Shown here: positions 32,931 to 36,963 of the stretch, piece after piece
How the letters are laid out: the number at the start of each line of letters is the position of its first letter
Numbering within the stretch: the first letter of the stretch is position 1
Source of the DNA: Rhodopirellula sp.
GTDB taxonomy: Bacteria; Planctomycetota; Planctomycetia; Pirellulales; Pirellulaceae
Direction of reading: 5' to 3'
Length of the DNA stretch: 36,963 nt
Assembly: GCA_002690925.1 (NCBI GenBank)
Contig: NZGD01000262.1
Location: 1-36,963 of the forward strand
The notes under the pieces: generated by a model
Seen by the model: only the letters and a program-made list of their open reading frames with translations
Databases searched by the model: none
What the model was told of the DNA's origin: nothing
Translations under genes and position numbers: made by a program

Positions 32931-33980
32931 CTAATCTGATTTTCTCTCAGCAAGAAGCGGAGGTTCAATCCAAAGGGGAACAGTCTGCTGCCAATCAGGG
33001 CAATTTGGGATCTCGATCCTTACATTCAATCCCCACGACAAACGGTTGCTTGCTAGTTGCACCGAGCAGGGCCCCCCCTTAGGCAATTTGAAACGAAAGG
33101 GAAAGCTCAATGCTTTGTCTGCTCGTAAAACCGTTGCCGACTGAAACACTTGTCTGCCTTCAAAAATAACGTGCTCATAATATTTTTCAGAACTGCCACT
33201 GCCACTGCTGCATACCTCTGTTGCTTTAATCACCGCAATCATCGAACTGACTGGCAAGTCTTTTCGTGTGGTCGTCAGAAACTGCCCCCTTACTTCACCC
33301 CCGAGTCTTAGATAGTCCTTGTCAATGAACAACTCCGGACATCCCAAGGCACGAGCCGGCAAAAACTGGAAGAAGAAAAACCACAGCGAAACAAGAGTCA
33401 CAGAGATCATTACCATGACCACAAAGAAGTCGTCGCCCGGCTCGATGACTCCATACTTGAAGAACGCAACTATCTTGCTAAGAAATGCCGCAGTTAGAGG
33501 CAAGACAATCACGGGCAACCACCAATATTGTTTAAACAGATAGACCGGCAAACTGCTTGTAGACCTCGGTTTCGATTCAGATTCGACGACTTCCTCCTGC
33601 TGCAACCTTCGCGGTTTCACCCAATAACGACATGACTTGTGTGGATCCCGCCCCCAAGGAATCTCAGCTTTCACGTTGATGTAATGGACAATGGAAACGA
33701 CATTCCCTTCATAAGAAGGTGGCCAACAACCTGAAGGTACCGAAAATTCATATTCGTGAGCAGAACCAGCAGACCACGTGCCTGCGAACAATTTCGTCAG
33801 ATTTAATTCTTCATTCTCCACGTTACCACGACCGTGAGTCTTCCACATCGACGACAAAATCAAACCTGAACACGACACATCACGGTTCGCAACGACGCGA
33901 ACAACCCCGTCGACCATATCACCAGGTACATACTTTCGACTGGAACGATTTAATCTGATCGACAATTCACAGCTTGGCAT
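32931..33980 (-). CDS. Arrestin-like fold protein with two membrane helices
   Basis: From the ATG at 33980 the product has 349 residues. The first domain (about 1-125) shows arrestin-like features: LNRSSRKYVPGDMVDGVVRV at the start, and FSVPSGCWPPSYEGNVVSIV with HYINVKAEI later, which match the Pro-Pro-Ser-x-x-Gly and Tyr-x-hydrophobic pattern of arrestin N-domains. Two membrane helices (about 152-174 and 185-208) follow, then a second domain (about 215-345) with LRLGGEVRGQFLTTTRKDLP resembling the same fold. So a duplicated arrestin-type domain flanks a membrane hairpin. The longer frame to 34163 would add 61 residues with no arrestin features. The family is inferred from pattern only; partner and function are unknown. 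Confidence 0.65.
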   Translation of the reverse strand: MPSCELSIRLNRSSRKYVPGDMVDGVVRVVANRDVSCSGLILSSMWKTHGRGNVENEELNLTKLFAGTWSAGSAHEYEFSVPSGCWPPSYEGNVVSIVHYINVKAEIPWGRDPHKSCRYWVKPRRLQQEEVVESESKPRSTSSLPVYLFKQYWWLPVIVLPLTAAFLSKIVAFFKYGVIEPGDDFFVVMVMISVTLVSLWFFFFQFLPARALGCPELFIDKDYLRLGGEVRGQFLTTTRKDLPVSSMIAVIKATEVCSSGSGSSEKYYEHVIFEGRQVFQSATVLRADKALSFPFRFKLPKGGPCSVQLASNRLSWGLNVRIEIPNCPDWQQTVPLWIEPPLLAERKSD

Positions 33981-34442
33981 CTTGGTTGCGCCTTGATTGC
34001 ACGTTTGGTACAGACTGTCGACACACCATTCAAGCAGAGTCCTATGCTTCGACACAGCACAAAACACAAATGCAATATACAGGAACGCAGTCAACGAATT
34101 ACGATCGCCCTGTATCTGCAACGCAAACCGAACACTCTGCCTGTTACTCCTGTGAACTGCCAAGACACCTCAGAACCGAGATTGTTACGTACGAGGGGTT
34201 ATTCCCGGCTCACGCTGCGCCAGTCGATGATGGTCAAATTTTTATTGCAGCCCTTCTAAAACAGCGCATCGCAAGCCGAATTCGAGGTTCACCTCGCACT
34301 CAACCAGCATTTGCATTTCAGTTGCGCCGCTTAGGTCCGCACATCCAGCGAGAGACCGGGGCCTCGCCCCAGCCATAAAAAAAGCCCGAGCTGAACAGCC
34401 GGGCTCCTTTTCTTTATCGATTTCCCCGATCCGACACCTTGC
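33981..34442. other. Gap between the arrestin-like gene and the parvulin gene
   Basis: Contains the terminator of the parvulin-like gene (34377-34405) and promoter space for the arrestin-like gene. A plus-strand frame (33974-34378) crosses it but is not convincing. Confidence 0.5.
34377..34405 (-). terminator. Rho-independent terminator of the parvulin-like gene
   Basis: On the minus strand, AGCCCGGC pairs with GCTCGGGCT with one bulged base. Seven T residues overlap and follow the stem base (complement of 34377-34383). It begins 37 bp after the stop codon of the parvulin-like gene. Confidence 0.85.
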
Positions 34443-36230
34443 CTACGGTCGAGTTGCAACCTTAGGAGTTTTGGCCTTAGCCACTTCTAAAAAATTATCA
34501 ACTTCAGATCCATCAATGATCTTTTCGAAGCGATCAGACATGGCCTTGGTGCGTGTCTGTTCGGTAAGGTCACGTACCAGTTCATCTCGGACAACGGCAG
34601 GGTCCGTCACAACAGGCTTCGTGAATCCTTGGCATCGCAGGATCAAGTATTTGCCACCGGTAGCAATGATCCCACTGAGTTCACCTGGCTTCAAGCCAAA
34701 AGCTTCCTTCTCAATAGCTGGCTGACCACCGAATCTTCGGATGGGTGGAACTTTACCTAGATTGCTCGAAGAGACAGGCTCAACACTGTATTGTTCTGCA
34801 AGTCTTCCAAAAAAATCATCTGTCGGATTATCGCGTGCCATCTCCCACAGCTTCTGAGCACTCCGCTGATCCGAGAGAACAATCGCCAGCACCTCAACAC
34901 GTGGTCCGTACGCTGATGCAAAACCGCGTTGCAGATCATCTTCAGTCAATACGACCTCGTCCTCAACCAACTTTTGCAGTGCAACACTAGGCCAAACCGC
35001 ATCAGCAATGTAAACCTCTTTCGTGGTTTCACCTGATTCCGTAACTGACCCAAGCCACCCCGATACATCAGCCTGACCGTCGCTCGTCACATAGCCATAA
35101 CGAATAGCCGCGCGTGCGATCTCTTTGTCCAAGTCCTGCTGCGTCACTTGCTTCTTGGCCGTACGTAGAGCCTGACGTAATAAAGTGCGATTGATTTCAC
35201 CATCAAGCACAGCAGGCCCATGTCGCTTGATGCATTCACCTGCCACCAGCGAAACCATCAGTTTCTCACCGTTGATGACCGCTGCGACACCCGGGTATTG
35301 CTTAGCCAACTCAGGGTTGCCTAACACTTTCACCACCTTTGCTTCTCTTTGAAGCCCGGTGAACAACTCGGCGGATGCTCCCCGCATCTTTTCATCACGA
35401 ATCCGATCCGTGATCTGCTCGCGAATCGCAGGCAGTGCCTGGGGGCTTGGTTGTGACGCGGGAATCCGACGAACAGCCTGAAGAAAGATCCACTGGTCGC
35501 CAAGCTGCAAGATTTCGGATACATCGCCGGTTTGCAAGCCGAACGCAGCATTCTCTAATCGCGTGTCCCCACTGTATCTTCGAATTGGTGGGATCAGACC
35601 ACCCACGCTCGCACTCGCCTCATCCTCACTGAACTTCTTGGCAAGATTAGCAAACTGCTCGGGAGCTGCTTTTGCCTGTTGATTCAATTCCAAAGCACGG
35701 GCTCGCTCGGCAACCATGATCAGTCGGCATTTAACAGCCTCGCCAAACTGCGCGACGTATGCCTGATTGAATTCGTCTTCACTGACTTTCACTTTGTCCG
35801 CCACCAAAGCTCGCAAAGCAAGCATCGGCCACACAATTTCACGACTGTACTGCCCCGGCGTGATGTCCCGCTCTTCCTGCAACAACTGCAAGTAACTTTC
35901 CAACGACAGTCCAAACTTGGCGGCCAATCGGCGAATTTCATCGGTCACTTCCAAGTTAGTAACCTCAACGCCACGATGCACACACTCCTGCATGATTAAC
36001 TGGCGGTTCACCATGTTGTCTAGGACGTCGGCCCCATACCGCTTCACCGCTTCATCCGCCAATGTCTTGCGAGTGATTGGCTCAGCGTTCGCAACCGCGA
36101 CCACGTTATTACTTTCCTGACCTTCTACCCGCCCTGGTGTCGTGGTAGCGATCATGATCATCGAGAACACAACCAACCAGAACCGCACTGATTTCAGGCA
36201 GGGTTGGATTCGAGCAAATTGCAATGGCAT
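34443..36230 (-). CDS. Exported tandem parvulin-like (SurA-type) protein
   Basis: This 595-residue protein has a signal peptide and two copies of a SurA-like unit, each with a helical chaperone part (VVAVANAEPITRKTLADEAV and VAAVINGEKLMVSLVAGECI start the two) followed by a parvulin-type domain. The second half of each parvulin shows the same motif, GGLIPPIRRYSG and NLGKVPPIRRFGG, followed by AFGLQTGDVSEIL and AFGLKPGELSGII. The active-site histidine expected after the first strand (A-x-H-I-L) is absent: CRLIMV and VLAIVL occur there. It is probably a periplasmic chaperone without strong isomerase activity. I chose the ATG at 36230, preceded by AAAGGAG at eight bases; the ATG at 36266 lacks this. 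A terminator follows at 34377-34405. Confidence 0.88.
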   Translation of the reverse strand: MPLQFARIQPCLKSVRFWLVVFSMIMIATTTPGRVEGQESNNVVAVANAEPITRKTLADEAVKRYGADVLDNMVNRQLIMQECVHRGVEVTNLEVTDEIRRLAAKFGLSLESYLQLLQEERDITPGQYSREIVWPMLALRALVADKVKVSEDEFNQAYVAQFGEAVKCRLIMVAERARALELNQQAKAAPEQFANLAKKFSEDEASASVGGLIPPIRRYSGDTRLENAAFGLQTGDVSEILQLGDQWIFLQAVRRIPASQPSPQALPAIREQITDRIRDEKMRGASAELFTGLQREAKVVKVLGNPELAKQYPGVAAVINGEKLMVSLVAGECIKRHGPAVLDGEINRTLLRQALRTAKKQVTQQDLDKEIARAAIRYGYVTSDGQADVSGWLGSVTESGETTKEVYIADAVWPSVALQKLVEDEVVLTEDDLQRGFASAYGPRVEVLAIVLSDQRSAQKLWEMARDNPTDDFFGRLAEQYSVEPVSSSNLGKVPPIRRFGGQPAIEKEAFGLKPGELSGIIATGGKYLILRCQGFTKPVVTDPAVVRDELVRDLTEQTRTKAMSDRFEKIIDGSEVDNFLEVAKAKTPKVATRP

Positions 36231-36247
36231 CACGGTCACTCCTTTGA
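36222..36247 (-). promoter_or_regulatory. Strong ribosome binding site deciding the parvulin-gene start
   Basis: On the minus strand AAAGGAG lies eight bases before the ATG at 36230. It is the strongest Shine-Dalgarno sequence in this window, where most genes have weak sites, and it argues against the longer start at 36266. Confidence 0.7.
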
Positions 36248-36663
36248 ACCGGTTTTGGGTCTGCACTCACTCGTTACACAGCACCAACTGGCAATCTCCA
36301 TGCCACGCGGCAACTCATCTCGTGCAACGAACCACTGAAGACTAGAGAAAGACCAAGATTTCCTCAAGACGAATGAGACGATGACCGACGCCCTCGATTG
36401 CTATCATTAGCGACCCGATGACATTTGTACAAAATGTTGTAAGACGTTCCTAATGGCTCGCATCCGGTAACCACCAAGAACTTCATTTCCTTGCCATGCG
36501 ACCTTGATTTTCCGCTCATTCCTCAACGTTTTCGACAATTCGATCAAAAAGGCAACTTGAAAAATCCGGATTGGCACGAACCATGCATTGAAACAATTCC
36601 GTAAAGAGCGAAGGTCAACTGACCCAAGCGAACCTCCCCACTTATGCAGGCAAAGGAACAGCC
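36231..36663. other. Divergent promoter region of the parvulin gene and csrA
   Basis: No gene is seen. It contains a near-perfect palindrome at 36421-36437 and an AAAGGA ribosome binding site for csrA. Confidence 0.55.
36421..36437. promoter_or_regulatory. Near-palindrome ACATTTGTACAAAATGT (candidate operator)
   Basis: The core TGTACA is palindromic and is flanked by ACATT on one side and AATGT on the other, with one extra base in one arm. It is 191 bp before the parvulin start and 227 bp before csrA, in the shared divergent region. An operator is possible; no regulator can be named. Confidence 0.35.
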
Positions 36664-36963
36664 ATGTTGGTACTTACACGGAAAGCAGACGAACAAATCT
36701 TGATCGGTGATGATATCAAAATCACTTTGGTACGAGTTCGAGGCAACAACGTACGCATCGGGATTGATGCACCTAGGAACATTCGCGTTGTCCGGGGCGA
36801 GTTGGCTGCACGGGATGCGAGCGAGGCCTCAGCACCGATCGTCGCACGAGAAGAAGTTTTTGCACGCCCGGAGGCACAGTCCAAGTACACCGGAGCGACT
36901 AACCACATCACTACGCATCAGCACCGCGTGACTGTTCCAAGTAACCGTCAGAGCGAATTAGAC
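36664..36963 (+). CDS. csrA: Carbon storage regulator CsrA (cut by the window edge)
   Basis: CsrA is an RNA-binding dimer that blocks or stabilises mRNAs by binding GGA in hairpin loops, controlling carbon flow and motility. The family pattern is complete at the start: MLVLTRKADEQILIGDDIKI, then VRVRGNNVRIGIDAPRNIRV and VRGEL. The ATG at 36664 is preceded by AAAGGA at six bases. E. coli CsrA has 61 residues; here 100 residues are read and no stop is reached. The tail beyond residue 50 (ARDASEASAPIVAREEVFAR onwards) is hydrophilic and probably disordered. The gene continues past 36963. fliG lies in the same window but far away. Confidence 0.95.
   Translation, partial: MLVLTRKADEQILIGDDIKITLVRVRGNNVRIGIDAPRNIRVVRGELAARDASEASAPIVAREEVFARPEAQSKYTGATNHITTHQHRVTVPSNRQSELD

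Noticed and set aside
32539..32934. Plus-strand frame of 131 codons
   Set aside because: Ser/Pro/Cys/His-rich, no start signals, no recognisable domain.
33974..34378. Plus-strand frame of 134 codons
   Set aside because: Begins antisense to the arrestin-like gene start, runs into a terminator and has no protein-like pattern.
1..36963. CRISPR arrays, insertion sequences, prophage genes
   Set aside because: No regularly spaced repeats, transposase, integrase or phage structural genes were seen.

Overview
The window is a stretch of bacterial chromosome that most resembles a planctomycete, probably a Pirellulaceae-like marine lineage. This rests on gene content and style, not on a database match. 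The signs are: a Sec-exported nickel superoxide dismutase; a formylglycine-type sulfatase coupled to an Asp-box sialidase-like protein; a Tat-exported Gfo/Idh oxidoreductase; three different beta-propeller (PQQ/ASST-like) proteins; an exported leucine-rich-repeat protein; a phytanoyl-CoA-dioxygenase-like protein; scattered single flagellar and ribosomal genes; weak Shine-Dalgarno sequences; and long intergenic spaces. Base composition looks close to 50-53% GC by eye.

Layout. 1-2801: a Na+/Ca2+ exchanger (+) converging on a solitary fliG (-). 2802-3658: an 850-bp gap with an orphan intrinsic terminator on the minus strand. 3659-5564: rpmI, rplT and pheS (+), without infC upstream or pheT downstream. 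5719-9451: mostly small minus-strand genes (STAS antagonist, exported and membrane hypotheticals, rsmD). 9564-11126: an exported cyclophilin-like protein whose active site is degenerate. 11442-16093: a Tat-exported Gfo/Idh oxidoreductase (+), overlapping at its stop codon a coupled minus-strand pair (oligoendopeptidase F and a HhH-GPD glycosylase), then a DJ-1/PfpI protein. 16409-18112: a propeller protein with a glycine-rich repeat tail. 18648-22719: PhyH dioxygenase, sialidase-like protein, sulfatase and a DUF1805 protein (+), a probable glycan or sulfate-ester degradation group. 22848-24713: a membrane-anchored propeller protein (-). 24714-27550: a gene-poor 2.8 kb holding a tRNA-Glu(CTC) and only doubtful frames. 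27551-30761: LRR protein (+), Ni-SOD (-) with a clear terminator, and an ASST-like propeller (-). 31085-36230: class I aminotransferase, arrestin-like membrane protein and tandem parvulin-like protein (all -). 36664-end: csrA (+), cut by the window edge.

Most genes are monocistronic with their own intergenic regions. Translational coupling is visible only for pepF-glycosylase (TGATG), sialidase-sulfatase (ATGA) and, by close spacing, rplT-pheS. No CRISPR array, insertion sequence, phage or rRNA gene was seen. The observations most worth checking are the orphan terminator in front of fliG, the two foldase-like proteins that have lost PPIase catalytic residues, the two-domain arrestin-like membrane protein, the structured rpmI-rplT spacer, and the tRNA-bearing gene desert.
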